From positions 124,001 through 188,000 of the forward strand of contig NZ_QJKC01000006.1 in assembly GCF_003202035.1 (NCBI RefSeq): 64,000 bases of DNA, in the 5' to 3' direction. Of the stretch, positions 46,608 through 56,622 are shown piece after piece. The position numbers and the translations under genes were made by a program. Numbering within the stretch: position 1 is the stretch's first letter; every line of letters begins with the position of its first letter. Source of the stretch: Aquitalea magnusonii. GTDB lineage: Bacteria > Pseudomonadota > Gammaproteobacteria > Burkholderiales > Chromobacteriaceae. A model generated the notes under the pieces. It saw only the letters and a program-made list of their open reading frames with translations, made no database searches and had not been told where the DNA came from.

Positions 46608-47497
46608 CAATAGCCATCTGGGGCGAGCAACGCGACCAGGTGGGGGAAAGCCCGTTCTGGGATGCCGGGCACGGCTGCCTGTGGTCGGTGGACATGACAG
46701 CACAGGCCATCCGCCGCCGCTGGCCCGATGGCCGTACCGACAGCTTTCCCACTGCCGAACTGCCTGCGGCACTGGCGCTCAACCCGCAGGGAGACAGCGC
46801 TGTGGTGGCCTTCGCCAGCGGCACTGCACTCTGGACACCCGCCGAAGGTATCCGCCACTGGCTGACCCGGCCGGAATCCGCGCCGCTGCTGCGGCTGAAC
46901 GAGGGCAAATGTGACCCGGCCGGACGTTTCTGGGTGGCCAGCATGGAAAACAATCTGGACCAGCATGGCCAGCCACGCGCCACATCCAGCTTTGCCGGTC
47001 GCCTGTGGCGCACCAGCGGGGAGCAAGCCATCGCCTTGAGCGCAGCCGAATTCGGCTGTCCCAATACCATGGCCTGGTCGCCAGACCAGCGCTGCTTTTA
47101 TGCTGGCGACAGCCAGCGCAATGCCATCTGGGTGTGGGACTACGACGCGGCATCCGGCGACATCAGTCAGCGCCGGGTATTGCAACAAGGCGGGCCGGGC
47201 ATTCCCGATGGTTCGGCCATAGATGAGGATGGCTGTCTGTGGACGGCCCGCTTTGGCGGAGGCTGCATTGTGCGTACCACACCAACAGGTAAAACCGACC
47301 GCATCATCCCGCTGCCGGCGCGTAACCCGACCAGTTGTACCTTCGGCAATGCCGATGGTGGTAGCAGACTGGATACCCTGCTGATTACTTCCGCCCGCTT
47401 CGGCCTGAGCCAGCCCGGCCCACAGGATGGTGCGGTACTGGCCATCCGCACTGGCCACCGGGGCCTGCCGGAAAACCGCTATCGAGACGATGGCTGA
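46604..47497 (+). CDS. SMP-30/gluconolactonase family sugar lactonase
   Basis: 297 residues, six-bladed beta-propeller. Metal-binding residues fit the family: E in VGESPFWDAG, N in LNEGKCDPAGRFWVASME, N in FGCPNTMAWSPD and D in GIPDGSAIDEDG. It opens a sugar lactone to the acid. With an SDR that could make the lactone, this is two steps of an oxidative sugar pathway; the next enzyme, a dehydratase, is only represented by the remnant at 41519. Start ATG overlaps the GntR stop. Confidence 0.92.
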   Translation: MTIAIWGEQRDQVGESPFWDAGHGCLWSVDMTAQAIRRRWPDGRTDSFPTAELPAALALNPQGDSAVVAFASGTALWTPAEGIRHWLTRPESAPLLRLNEGKCDPAGRFWVASMENNLDQHGQPRATSSFAGRLWRTSGEQAIALSAAEFGCPNTMAWSPDQRCFYAGDSQRNAIWVWDYDAASGDISQRRVLQQGGPGIPDGSAIDEDGCLWTARFGGGCIVRTTPTGKTDRIIPLPARNPTSCTFGNADGGSRLDTLLITSARFGLSQPGPQDGAVLAIRTGHRGLPENRYRDDG

Positions 47498-47554
47498 GGC
47501 TCCAGCCTGCAGGCAGGTCAGCTTACAGAGCGCCCCACCCGCAAGCACTACACC

Positions 47555-50422
47555 TTATCCGCAAGCCCCTACATGGCCGCAAGCGGTGCAGAATTCACAA
47601 CCATCCTTCTTGATCAGCGCATGATTGCCACATTCCGGGCAGGGCTTGCCGGACAAGGGTTTGAGTGCCGGCTGCGCGGCAGTTTCCGGGCTGAACAGAT
47701 CGCTCTGCTCCGGCACCATCACCCCCATTTCCTCCAGTGGCACCCCATCCTGGGTCAGCACACCCAGCATGGCGTAGCGGTGAATCATCAGCTGCGCCAT
47801 ATAGGCCACGGTGGACGGCCAGCTTTGCGATTTTTCCTGCCCCGGAATGCGGGCAAAGAAATCGCCTTGCGGCTCGGCATAGGTCAACAGCTTGCGCAGC
47901 TTCATGCCGATCCAGGCCGGGTCTATCACCCGCATGTCCAGCGACAGCATCTTGCACAGGCCATCCAGTTCGCGCGGGTAATTACCGGCCAGCCACACCG
48001 AGTACGGGCGGCGCTGACCATTGGGCAATACCAGTTCTTTCAGGAAGAGTACGAAATCGTCACCGGTTTGCGGGTTGGCCACATCCACCGACCAGCTCAT
48101 GGTGCCATCGGTGCCGGATTTCGGTTCCTTGCGGGCAAACAGCGCATCCATCACCGGGGTGGGTTCGTGCTGGTCAGCAATCAGTGCGCCCAGCTGTTCC
48201 ACGCGATGACGTACCACCTGCCCCAGCGCGGCGGCAGCGGAAGTGGCATAGACGGTGCGTTCGCCCAGCTCGAACACATAGCGCTTGTCGCCATTGGTAT
48301 GCGACAAGGCTTCCAGCTTGGCCGACAGCCAGGCGTGGTCGCGGCAGCGCATGTCCATCGAAAGGGTCTTGGCAATCGCGCCCAGGCCACGCTGTTCTTC
48401 GGTGGCATTCACCCAGCACTCAAAGGGCGTGATGCGGCCATTTTCCACATGCCCCACCACCACGGCAAAGTCACCGGCCGGGCCTTCCACCATATAGGTC
48501 CAGGACGGGTTGCCCTCTTTCAGCTTGGGCCGGTTTGGCCATTTCAGACTGGCCAGCGCCGGGCTGGGCGCGGTGTTCAGGGTGATGCGGCGGTCCGGGT
48601 CGCCATCCTGGCTGGCGGACAGGTCCTGCGGGGCTTCCTTGGCGCTTTCCTTGGCCGGTTCCACCGACAGTACCGAACCGAGCACGCTGTTGGGACGGTA
48701 AGTGGTAATGCCCTTCAGGCCATTACGCCAGGCTTCCAGATACAGGCTTTCGAAATCGGCAAACGGATAATCCGCCGGCACGTTCACCGTTTTGGAGATG
48801 GCAGTGTCGATATACGGGGCCACGGCGGCCACCATGCGCATATGGTCCAGCGCGCTCATTTCCAGCGCCGAGACAAAGTAGTCCGGCAGCGCCTGGGTGT
48901 CGCCGCCCTGCATGCGGTAGACGCGATAGGCATGGTCTTCCACTAGGTATTCCTGGGTCGTGCCATCGGCCATGCGCTTTTTGCGGGTGTAGAACCAGGA
49001 GAACGGCGGCTCGATGCCATTGCTGGCGTTATCGGCAAACGCCAGCGAAATGGTGCCGGTAGGGGCTATCGACAGCAGGTGCGAGTTGCGGATGCCGTGC
49101 TTGCGGATACGGGCCTTGATACTGTCCGGCAGGCGGCTGGCGCAATGCGGTTCGGCCAGATATTTGTCGGCATCAAACAGCGGGAAAGCGCCCTTCTCGA
49201 TAGCCAGGTCCACCGAGGCATCATAGGCTGCATCGCGCATGGATTCGGAAATGCGCGCGGCAAAACGTCGGCCTTCTTCGCTGTCGTAACGAATCTTCAG
49301 CATGATCAGCGCATCGCCCAGGCCGGTAAAACCCAGACCGACGCGGCGTTTGGACTGCGCTTCGCGCTCCTGCTCTTTCAGCGGCCATACGGTCAGGTCC
49401 AGCACATTGTCCAGCATGCGGATGGACATGCGCACCACGTTCTCGAAGGCCTTGAAATCAAAGCTGGGCTTGGCACCAAACGGTTGACGCACGTATTTGG
49501 TGAGGTTGACCGAACCCAGGTCGCAGCAGCCGTAATCCGGCAGCGGTTGTTCGCCGCAGGGGTTGGTGGATTCAATCACCTCACAATAGGACAGGTTGTT
49601 GTCCTGGTTGATCCTGGACATGAACAGCACGCCCGGCTCGGCGTGGTCATAGGTGGATTCCATGATCTGCTGCCACAGCGCACGGGCAGACACCTTGCGG
49701 TACACCCACAGGCCGTCGGCACGCTGGTAGTGGCCGGGGAAGGCGTCGGTGGCCGGTTCCACACTGTGGGTCAGTTCCCACTCGGCATCGGCTTCCACCG
49801 CACGCATGAAATCGTCGGATACACCAACCGAAATATTGAAGTTGCGCAGGTCGCCCTTGTCCTTGGCGTGGATGAAGTCTTCCACGTCCGGATGGCTGAC
49901 ATCCAGCACACCCATTTGCGCACCACGGCGGGCACCGGCGGATTCCACCGTCTCGCAACTGCGGTCGAACACCCGCATATACGATACCGGCCCGGAAGCG
50001 CGGCTATTGGTGCCTTTTACCCGTGCCCCCTTGGGACGTATGCGCGAGAAGTTGTAGCCCACACCACCGCCACGACGCATGGTTTCGGCGGCCTGCAGCA
50101 GTGCTTCGTAAATACCGGCCTTGCCATTGGAAGGTTCGGAGACCGAATCGCCCACCGGCTGCACAAAGCAGTTGATCAGCGTGGCGCGCAGCTCGGTACC
50201 GGCGGCGGAATTGATGCGGCCACCGGGAATGAAGCCATTGTCCAGTGCCTGGAAGAACAGCGGCTCGAAGCGGGCCGGGTCCTGCTCCAGCGCCGCCAGT
50301 GCGCGCGCTACCCGTTGTCTGACCTCGCTGACACTCTGCTCATCGCCCTTGGCATACTTTTCCAGCAAGACCTCACGCGAGATGTCCTGCTCCAGCATGA
50401 CCGCACTGTTTTCACGCTTCAT
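47555..50422 (-). CDS. nrdJ: Adenosylcobalamin-dependent ribonucleotide reductase (class II)
   Basis: 955 residues, oxygen-independent reduction of ribonucleotides with coenzyme B12. Catalytic features: [30 protein letters not shown] (Asn, Cys, Glu of the active site), [15 protein letters not shown] and a P-x-G-T loop ([10 protein letters not shown]). After the barrel, two related segments ([20 protein letters not shown]... and [19 protein letters not shown]...) look like a duplicated TSCPD-type domain, and the C-terminus is a zinc ribbon (CPECG, CTACG). No nrdAB is nearby. A candidate NrdR box pair lies 150-195 bp upstream of the ATG. Start at 50422 (MKRENSAVM) or, eight codons later, 50398. 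Confidence 0.95.
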   Translation of the reverse strand: MKRENSAVMLEQDISREVLLEKYAKGDEQSVSEVRQRVARALAALEQDPARFEPLFFQALDNGFIPGGRINSAAGTELRATLINCFVQPVGDSVSEPSNGKAGIYEALLQAAETMRRGGGVGYNFSRIRPKGARVKGTNSRASGPVSYMRVFDRSCETVESAGARRGAQMGVLDVSHPDVEDFIHAKDKGDLRNFNISVGVSDDFMRAVEADAEWELTHSVEPATDAFPGHYQRADGLWVYRKVSARALWQQIMESTYDHAEPGVLFMSRINQDNNLSYCEVIESTNPCGEQPLPDYGCCDLGSVNLTKYVRQPFGAKPSFDFKAFENVVRMSIRMLDNVLDLTVWPLKEQEREAQSKRRVGLGFTGLGDALIMLKIRYDSEEGRRFAARISESMRDAAYDASVDLAIEKGAFPLFDADKYLAEPHCASRLPDSIKARIRKHGIRNSHLLSIAPTGTISLAFADNASNGIEPPFSWFYTRKKRMADGTTQEYLVEDHAYRVYRMQGGDTQALPDYFVSALEMSALDHMRMVAAVAPYIDTAISKTVNVPADYPFADFESLYLEAWRNGLKGITTYRPNSVLGSVLSVEPAKESAKEAPQDLSASQDGDPDRRITLNTAPSPALASLKWPNRPKLKEGNPSWTYMVEGPAGDFAVVVGHVENGRITPFECWVNATEEQRGLGAIAKTLSMDMRCRDHAWLSAKLEALSHTNGDKRYVFELGERTVYATSAAAALGQVVRHRVEQLGALIADQHEPTPVMDALFARKEPKSGTDGTMSWSVDVANPQTGDDFVLFLKELVLPNGQRRPYSVWLAGNYPRELDGLCKMLSLDMRVIDPAWIGMKLRKLLTYAEPQGDFFARIPGQEKSQSWPSTVAYMAQLMIHRYAMLGVLTQDGVPLEEMGVMVPEQSDLFSPETAAQPALKPLSGKPCPECGNHALIKKDGCEFCTACGHVGACG

Positions 50423-50570
50423 TCCGGCCCCTCGATTCCTGATTTATTTGAGAATTGTCCTGATTACCGCAGTCGCATCGACTAGACAGTTTAACCGCTG
50501 CCAGGGCATTACGCCGCCCCTTCGCCCACGGCTCTGCCGATGAGGCGGCTGCCCATTCTTACGCAAAACT

Positions 50571-50615
50571 CACAATATGTGGCAAAAGAAAACGGCGTAC
50601 TACACCATATGTAGT
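50571..50615. promoter_or_regulatory. Candidate pair of NrdR boxes upstream of nrdJ
   Basis: CACAATATGTGG (50571-50582) and ACACCATATGTAGT (50602-50615) both resemble the NrdR box consensus (ACACwATATwTwGTGT type), and their starts are 31 bp apart, the three-turn spacing expected of NrdR box pairs. They lie 150-195 bp upstream of the nrdJ start. The second box is also the loop part of a terminator hairpin (50584-50625), so one of the two readings may be coincidental. Confidence 0.6.
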
Positions 50616-50625
50616 TACGCCGTTT
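50584..50625 (-). terminator. Intrinsic terminator of the AsmA/DUF748 gene
   Basis: Ten-bp stem AAACGGCGTA/TACGCCGTTT (50590-50599 with 50616-50625) continued by CTACA/TGTAG, loop CCATA, followed on the minus strand by TTTTCTTTT. Located 29 bases after the stop codon at 50654. Confidence 0.85.
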
Positions 50626-50653
50626 ATTGATGGACATCAAGCCGAATTAGCGT

Positions 50654-53600
50654 CTACTTGCTGCCCAGCTTGATGCCGATGGCGATGCCGTCCCGTTCGG
50701 CGCGGGTTTTGGCGGCTTCGCCCAGTGTGATGCGTGCGGCCAAAGTGTTGTCAATCCGCATCATCACCTTGCGGGCATTTTCGGCACGTTGCTGCGCCAG
50801 TGCCTGCAAGGCGGCATCGTCCACTTTCTCGGCCGCAATCAGCTCGCCACGCAACAGCTTGGCCAGTGCACTGCCCGCCGGACCACCCGGATTGAGGGTA
50901 TGGCCCATCAGCTTGAGACGGCCCAGGCGCTTGGCATACACCGTCTTGATGGCATCCAGCATGGCCGGGTCGGCCATGTCGGGCAGCGGCAGCGGTTCGC
51001 CCGGCAACAGGCTGCGCCCGGCGGCCTGCAGGATGGCGCTGTCGATGCGGGCACGGGCCAGCTCCTTGCTGTCGACCGCCGGATCAAAACTGCCGGCAAG
51101 CTGCAACTGCATCTTGGGCCGCTTGGCCATTACCGCAGCCACCTTTTCCAGCTTCTCGCGCTCCGGCGGTGCCACATTGGCCTCACCCGGAATGAAGTAG
51201 ACATTGTCGAAGCCATCGCCACCCAGCAACGCACCCAGGGCACGGAACGGGGCGGTGACCACCTTGGTCAGCACATTCACCAGCGCCTTCCACACGATCT
51301 GGCCATAGCTGAACTGCGGGTCATCCAGGCTGCCGGATACCGGCAAATCCAGATCGATCTTGCCGTCGCTATCCTCCAGCAAGGCCACCGCCAGCCGCAG
51401 CGGCAGGTGGGTACCCTTGTAGTCCGGCACCTCGTCACCCAGCTGGATGGTGTTGATCACCACCCGGTTCTGCCCCTTCATCTGGCGGTGGTCCAGCAGA
51501 TAGTGCAGGTCGACGGTGAGCCGGCCATCATTGATGCGCCAGCCGGCAAAGGTGGTGGCGTAGGGGTTGAGGTTGTTGAGCGGAATATTGCGGAAAGACA
51601 GCGTGACATCGGTATTGTCAGTCACCGCCAGCGGGGCCAGCACGCCGCGTACCCGCACATCACCATACTGGTCGACATCGCCATCCAGCGTGATGGTGCC
51701 GGTGCGGCCGGGGCGGGTGGACAGGCCCTGGATCGAACCGCGCAGATGGTGCATCTGGGTGGCAAAGTTCGGCTGCATGCTCTGGTCGGCAAACTGCACC
51801 TTGCTGCGGTTCAGATGAATGCTGCGGATTTCCACTGGCGGCATGCTGCTGGCCGCTGCTGGCTTGGCGGCCGCTGCGGTTTTCGGCGCAGCCGCGGCCT
51901 TGGCGGCAAAAATACGCTGCCAGTTGAGCTGGCGCTGGGCGTCCAGAATCAATCTGGCAGACAGTTCTTCCAGCTGCACATCCTGTACCGCCACGCTGAG
52001 CGGCAAGGCCTGGGTGCTCTGGGCACGGATACCGTTGACCCGCAGATTGCGCCAGCCCAGCAGCGGCAGTTTCTCACCCGGCTCCATGATGGCCAGGCTG
52101 CTGATGCCGGCAGTGCCGGCCACTTTCCAGCCTTTGCTCGCCGACTCCACATCCAGCTGGGCATTCAGCTGGCCGCCATTCATGCGCAGCGGCGTGCCGG
52201 ACAAACCATACGGTGCAAACGGTGCCAGCGGCAGGGCCAGGGCATTCACCTTGCCCTTGACGGCTGCGCTGGCCGGGTCCAGCTGCAACGCGGCCTTGAG
52301 CTGGCCGGACTCCAGCTGGCCGGCCAGTTCCAGCGCCAGCTGGCCGGCAGCATCAGGCTGCAAGGTGGCGTTCAGCGCGCGCAGCGTGGCACTGACCGGT
52401 CGCGGCAGGGTCTGGTCGCTCCAGCCCAGCTGGCCATCTGTCAGCTTGACCGCGGGGTAATGCAGCTGCCAGCCCGGCTGGCTCTTGCCGTCGGCGCTTG
52501 CCGGCTGGCTGGCTGGCGGATTGACCTTGCCGCGGGCAAACAGCCGGGCCAGGTTTAACTGCCCCTGCTTGTTGCGTTCCACAGCCACGCGCAGGCCTTG
52601 CAAATCCAGCGCACCCGGCTCGATCAGCAGACCATGCTGCACAATGCGCGAAGGCTGCAGCGTGGCCTTGGCCAGGCTGATCTGCTCTTCCCGCTCGCCA
52701 TTACCCAGCTTGATGTCAGCCAGTTCGGCCGCCAGCCGGTCAACGCTGAAGCCCTGTCTGGGGTCCAGCGCAAAACGGGCATGCAATAGCGGCAAGGAGG
52801 CTGACAGCTGCAAGGGCGTGGTGAAACCGGCATCGGTCAGCCGGTATTGCCAGTTGGCCAGCTTGATATCGTCCACCGTGATGGACCATGGCGACGGCGC
52901 ATTCTGGTGCGCGGGCTGGGCCGCTGCGCTGGCCGGCTGTTGCGGCAAGGCCATCATCCAGTCGATCACACCATTCTGCATGCGCATTGCATCCAGGCTG
53001 CCGCCCTCCAGCGCCACTTGCTTGATCGCCAGGCGGCTGCCCTGCAGATCAAAGCTGCCACCACTGACATTGAGGGTGGGCAGGGAAAAATGGTGCTGGC
53101 TGGCCGGTGCCTGCATCAGCAAGCCCTTGAGCTGGGCATTGAAGGGGCTGATCTGCAGCTGGGCACGCTTGCCACTCATGTCGAAGTGATAACTGGCCTG
53201 GGCCGACAGCTCGCCTTGCGGCTTGGCGATATTGAACTGCGGCTTGATGTAGTCCCACACGCTGGCCAGGGTAAAGCCGCGGATGCTGGCCTGGCCGGTC
53301 GATTGCAAAGGCTGCAATTGCAGGCTGCCCTTCCAGTCCAGCTGGGTACCATCCCCCAGGGCAGCATGCAGGCGATAGCCACCGGCTTCCGGCAGGGTGG
53401 AAATATCCGTCAGCGACAGATTCAGTGGCGAAACCTTGAACTGCTCCTTGCTGCCGGCCAGCTGGTCATTGACCATGATCTGGCCATTGCGGATGGCCAG
53501 TGCCTGCAGCAGGAATGTTGGTGTGGTGCTGTCCTGTTTTTTCGGCTGGGGCGGGCCGCTGGCATCGCTGATGAAGCGCGCCCAGTTCCACTGCCCTTGC

Positions 53601-53983
53601 CCGTCACGCTTGACCCATAGCCTGGGCGCGTCCATCGCGAATTCCGACAGCTGCCAGCGCCCCAGCAACAGCGCGGTGGGGTCGAAATCGACATAGACCC
53701 GGTCGGCGGCAAACAGTGGTTCGCCCTTGCCCTCGGCCAGTTGCAGCCGGTGGATTTCCACCGCCATTTTCCACGGATTGATGGACACTTCGCCCAGGCT
53801 CAGCTGGCGACCGATGCCGGCAGCCCATTTGCTGGCCTGGCTTTGTACGATGCCCGGCGCAATACCCGCCAGAAAGCCCCAGCACAGCACGATGATGCCA
53901 AGCAGGCCGGCCAGCCAGCGCCGCCAGCGCGCAGCCTTGCCTGGCAAGGGGGGATTTCCAGAATTCTGATCAGTTGTGCTCAT
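50654..53983 (-). CDS. AsmA/DUF748-family large envelope protein
   Basis: 1109 residues. One N-terminal membrane helix (WLAGLLGIIVLCWGFLAGIA), then a long, beta-rich periplasmic part with the AsmA/DUF748 features: VSINPWKMAVEIHRLQLAEG, ADRVYVDFDPTALLLGRWQL, PRLWVKRDGQGQWNWARF near the start and LSFRNIPLNNLNPYATTFAGW, VDLHYLLDHRQMKGQNRVV, SGSLDDPQFSYGQIVWKALVN near the end. Such proteins probably shuttle lipids between membranes or shape outer-membrane assembly; this is family knowledge, not shown here. The middle is low-complexity and Ala/Gln-rich. The start at 53983 has AAGAAG upstream; an in-frame ATG 10 codons before is also possible. Confidence 0.85.
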   Translation of the reverse strand: MSTTDQNSGNPPLPGKAARWRRWLAGLLGIIVLCWGFLAGIAPGIVQSQASKWAAGIGRQLSLGEVSINPWKMAVEIHRLQLAEGKGEPLFAADRVYVDFDPTALLLGRWQLSEFAMDAPRLWVKRDGQGQWNWARFISDASGPPQPKKQDSTTPTFLLQALAIRNGQIMVNDQLAGSKEQFKVSPLNLSLTDISTLPEAGGYRLHAALGDGTQLDWKGSLQLQPLQSTGQASIRGFTLASVWDYIKPQFNIAKPQGELSAQASYHFDMSGKRAQLQISPFNAQLKGLLMQAPASQHHFSLPTLNVSGGSFDLQGSRLAIKQVALEGGSLDAMRMQNGVIDWMMALPQQPASAAAQPAHQNAPSPWSITVDDIKLANWQYRLTDAGFTTPLQLSASLPLLHARFALDPRQGFSVDRLAAELADIKLGNGEREEQISLAKATLQPSRIVQHGLLIEPGALDLQGLRVAVERNKQGQLNLARLFARGKVNPPASQPASADGKSQPGWQLHYPAVKLTDGQLGWSDQTLPRPVSATLRALNATLQPDAAGQLALELAGQLESGQLKAALQLDPASAAVKGKVNALALPLAPFAPYGLSGTPLRMNGGQLNAQLDVESASKGWKVAGTAGISSLAIMEPGEKLPLLGWRNLRVNGIRAQSTQALPLSVAVQDVQLEELSARLILDAQRQLNWQRIFAAKAAAAPKTAAAAKPAAASSMPPVEIRSIHLNRSKVQFADQSMQPNFATQMHHLRGSIQGLSTRPGRTGTITLDGDVDQYGDVRVRGVLAPLAVTDNTDVTLSFRNIPLNNLNPYATTFAGWRINDGRLTVDLHYLLDHRQMKGQNRVVINTIQLGDEVPDYKGTHLPLRLAVALLEDSDGKIDLDLPVSGSLDDPQFSYGQIVWKALVNVLTKVVTAPFRALGALLGGDGFDNVYFIPGEANVAPPEREKLEKVAAVMAKRPKMQLQLAGSFDPAVDSKELARARIDSAILQAAGRSLLPGEPLPLPDMADPAMLDAIKTVYAKRLGRLKLMGHTLNPGGPAGSALAKLLRGELIAAEKVDDAALQALAQQRAENARKVMMRIDNTLAARITLGEAAKTRAERDGIAIGIKLGSK

Positions 53984-54147
53984 GGCGTTCTTCTTGTAGG
54001 CATTAGCTTTCATTTTAACTGTTTTATCAAATAGTGTTACCCGCATGTTGTTAGCAAAGTTGTTGGCACGCCTGACCGGCAGCCACAGCCGCACAGGCCG
54101 CAGCAGCGCGTGCTATGCTGCGCCTGCCCTCATTTCATCATGCCGCC

Positions 54148-55305
54148 ATGCCACAGACCGCACGCCTCAGCTGGGATATTTTCTGTACCGTCATCGACAA
54201 CTACGGTGATATCGGGGTGGCCTGGCGACTGGCCCGCCGGCTGGCTCATGACTTTGGCCACCCGGTGCGGCTGTGGGTGGATGATCTGGCCAGTTTTGCC
54301 CGCATCGCCCCCTTGCTGGACCCGGCCAGCCCACAACAGCTGGTGGACGATATCGACATCCGCCGCTGGGAGCCTCACGACAGCTTTGCCGGCTACCAGC
54401 CGGCACGGGTGGTGATCGAAGCCTTTGGCTGCCGCCTGCCCGACGCCGTGGAACAAGCCATGGCAGGGGCTGACATCAGACCGGTGTGGATCAATCTGGA
54501 ATACCTGTCGGCGGAAGACTGGGTGGAAGGCTGCCATGGCATGGCCTCGCCCCACCCGCGCCTGCCCTTGACCAAGTACTTTTTCTTTCCCGGCTTTACC
54601 AATCGCACCGGCGGCCTGCTGTGCGAAGATGGGCTGATCGCCACCCGTCAGCGCTGGCAACAAGACAAGCTGGCGCAACGCGCCTTCTGGCAGATGTTCG
54701 ATATTCCGGAAAAGCAGCCGGAGGAGTGGCGCATCAGCCTGTTTGCCTATGAAAACCCGGCGGCACGCGAGTTGCTGGAGTACTGGACAGGCAGCCCGCT
54801 GCCGGTGCACTGCATGGTGCCGGAGGGCAAGGTGCTGGCCGATGTCGAGGCAGTGCTGGGGCGGCCGCTGCAGGCCGGACAGCATGCCACACGCGGCGCG
54901 CTGACCGTGCATGTGCTGCCGATGACCGATCAGGACAGTTACGATCTGACCCTGTGGTCTTGCGATATCAACTTCGTGCGCGGCGAGGACAGCTTTGTCC
55001 GGGCACAATGGGCGGGCCGGCCCTTCATCTGGCATATCTATCCGCAAGACGATGCGGCGCACATGGTGAAGCTTGATGCCTTTTTGTCACACTACTGCCG
55101 AGGCATTGACGCGGAAACCGCCAGCGCCCTGCAGGCGGCAAGCCATGCCTGGAACCATGGCCAGGGCATGGTGGCAGCCTGGCAGCAGCTGGAAAAGTGC
55201 CTGCCGCAATGGCATCAGCACAGCCGCAACTGGCCGGACAAGTTGCTCGAGCAAGGAGACTTGGGGATGCGGCTGGTGCAATTCATAGAAAACCAGCTAG
55301 AATAG
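54148..55305 (+). CDS. earP: EF-P arginine rhamnosyltransferase EarP
   Basis: 385 residues. EarP transfers rhamnose from dTDP-rhamnose to a conserved arginine of elongation factor P in the cytoplasm. The opening SWDIFCTVIDNYGDIGVAWRLARRL is the signature N-terminus, followed by WVDDLASFARIAPLLDP, WINLEYLSAEDWVEGCHGMASPHP and the C-terminal donor-site part RGEDSFVRAQWAGRPFIWHIYPQ. The next gene is efp with Arg at position 32, exactly the substrate expected. Start at MPQTARLSW (54148). Confidence 0.95.
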   Translation: MPQTARLSWDIFCTVIDNYGDIGVAWRLARRLAHDFGHPVRLWVDDLASFARIAPLLDPASPQQLVDDIDIRRWEPHDSFAGYQPARVVIEAFGCRLPDAVEQAMAGADIRPVWINLEYLSAEDWVEGCHGMASPHPRLPLTKYFFFPGFTNRTGGLLCEDGLIATRQRWQQDKLAQRAFWQMFDIPEKQPEEWRISLFAYENPAARELLEYWTGSPLPVHCMVPEGKVLADVEAVLGRPLQAGQHATRGALTVHVLPMTDQDSYDLTLWSCDINFVRGEDSFVRAQWAGRPFIWHIYPQDDAAHMVKLDAFLSHYCRGIDAETASALQAASHAWNHGQGMVAAWQQLEKCLPQWHQHSRNWPDKLLEQGDLGMRLVQFIENQLE

Positions 55306-55362
55306 CCCGTTTTTCGGAAACCGATTTCCGAGTTCAATCAAGAGTTTGGGACTTTACAAGCA

Positions 55363-55926
55363 ATGAAAACCGCACAAGAACTCCGCGCTGGCAACGTATT
55401 CATGGTAGGCAACGACCCGATGGTCGTGCAAAAAGCCGAATTCAGCAAATCCGGCCGCAACGCATCCGTTGTAAAAATGAAGATGAAGAACCTGCTGACC
55501 GGCACCGGCTCTGAAGCCGTTTACCGCGCTGACGACAAGTTCGACGTCGTGGTTCTGGATCGCAAGGATTGCACCTACTCCTACTTTGCTGACCCGATGT
55601 ATGTCTTCATGGATAGCGAATTCAACCAGTACGAAGTAGAAGCCGACAACCTGGGCGACGCACTCAACTACATCGTTGATGGCATGGAAGATGTTTGCCA
55701 GGTTACCTTCTACGATGGCAAGGCCATCTCCGTGGAACTGCCGACCACCGTGGTACGCGAAGTGGAATACACCGAACCGGCCGTACGCGGCGATACTTCG
55801 GGCAAGGTTCTGAAGCCGGCTCGTCTGGTAGGCACCACCTTCGAAGTACAGGTTCCGGCCTTCGTCAATACCGGCGAAAAGATCGAAATCGACACCCGCA
55901 CCGGCGAATTCAAGAAGCGCGCCTGA
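55363..55926 (+). CDS. efp: Elongation factor P (arginine-rhamnosylated type)
   Basis: 187 residues, three-domain EF-P that rescues ribosomes at polyproline stretches. Domain I loop reads KSGRNAS with Arg32 at the modification site, the type modified by EarP; the usual lysine-modifying enzymes are not needed. [22 protein letters not shown], the [12 protein letters not shown] strand and the C-terminal GEFKKR are typical. Follows earP by 57 bases; AAGCA before the ATG is a weak ribosome site. An intrinsic terminator follows. Confidence 0.97.
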   Translation: MKTAQELRAGNVFMVGNDPMVVQKAEFSKSGRNASVVKMKMKNLLTGTGSEAVYRADDKFDVVVLDRKDCTYSYFADPMYVFMDSEFNQYEVEADNLGDALNYIVDGMEDVCQVTFYDGKAISVELPTTVVREVEYTEPAVRGDTSGKVLKPARLVGTTFEVQVPAFVNTGEKIEIDTRTGEFKKRA

Positions 55927-55947
55927 TCGCTTGTTTGAATGCTGTGC

Positions 55948-55977
55948 AAAAAGCGGCCTGATGGCCGCTTTTGTTTT
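55948..55977 (+). terminator. Intrinsic terminator after efp
   Basis: AAAAGCGGCC / GGCCGCTTTT (55949-55958 with 55963-55972), loop TGAT, then GTTTTG, 22 bases after the stop codon. Confidence 0.85.
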
Positions 55978-56029
55978 GCCTGTCATTCCGGCAAATGCTG
56001 CGTTATCGTGCTGTTTTCAGGAGGGCACG

Positions 56030-56572
56030 ATGAACCGACTCGCACAGCTTGCGCTGCAAGCCCGCTACAACCAGTGGATGAATGACAAGCTTTACCAGGC
56101 TGCAGCCCGCTTGCCAGAAGCGGTCTTGCAGCAGGACCGCGGCGCCTTTTTTGGTTCGCTGTTTGGTACGCTCAATCACATCGTGGTAGCCGACACCTTG
56201 TGGCTGCAACGCTTTGGCCAGCACCCCGCCAACTTTGCCGCCTTGCAGCCGCTGCAGGCCATGGCAGCGCCCACCTCCTTGAACGGCTTGCTGTTTGACC
56301 AGCTGCCCGCGCTAGCGGCGCGGCGACAGCTGCTGGACGAAGTCATCATCCGCTTATGCAGCGCGCTCAACGACAGCGATCTTGATCAGCCGCTGGCCTA
56401 TCACAACACCCGTGGCATCGCGCAGCGCAAGAACTTCCACGCCCTTCTGCTGCACTTCTTCAACCACCAGACCCATCATCGCGGTCAGGCCACCACCTTG
56501 CTGTCCCAGCTGGGCGAGGACGTCGGCATCACCGACCTGATTGCCCTGATCGACGACATTCCGCAAGCCTGA
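56030..56572 (+). CDS. DinB-family metal-dependent four-helix protein
   Basis: 180 residues. A DinB four-helix bundle with the metal triad H50 (TLNHIVVAD), H146 and H150 (FNHQTHHRGQ). Members include thiol transferases and stress-induced proteins; this one lacks a telling extra motif. ATG with CAGGAGGGCACG upstream, an excellent ribosome site. A terminator hairpin lies beyond the stop, shared with zapE. Confidence 0.88.
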   Translation: MNRLAQLALQARYNQWMNDKLYQAAARLPEAVLQQDRGAFFGSLFGTLNHIVVADTLWLQRFGQHPANFAALQPLQAMAAPTSLNGLLFDQLPALAARRQLLDEVIIRLCSALNDSDLDQPLAYHNTRGIAQRKNFHALLLHFFNHQTHHRGQATTLLSQLGEDVGITDLIALIDDIPQA

Positions 56573-56580
56573 CAGCAAAA

Positions 56581-56601
56581 CGGCCAGACACTGTCTGGCC
56601 G
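56581..56601 (-). terminator. Intrinsic terminator between dinB-like gene and zapE
   Basis: Perfect dyad CGGCCAGACA-C-TGTCTGGCCG. On the minus strand it is followed by TTTTGC, so it best terminates zapE, which ends at 56623; it may also stop the plus-strand gene. Confidence 0.75.
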
Positions 56602-56622
56602 TGGGCAGCACAGCACGGTATT

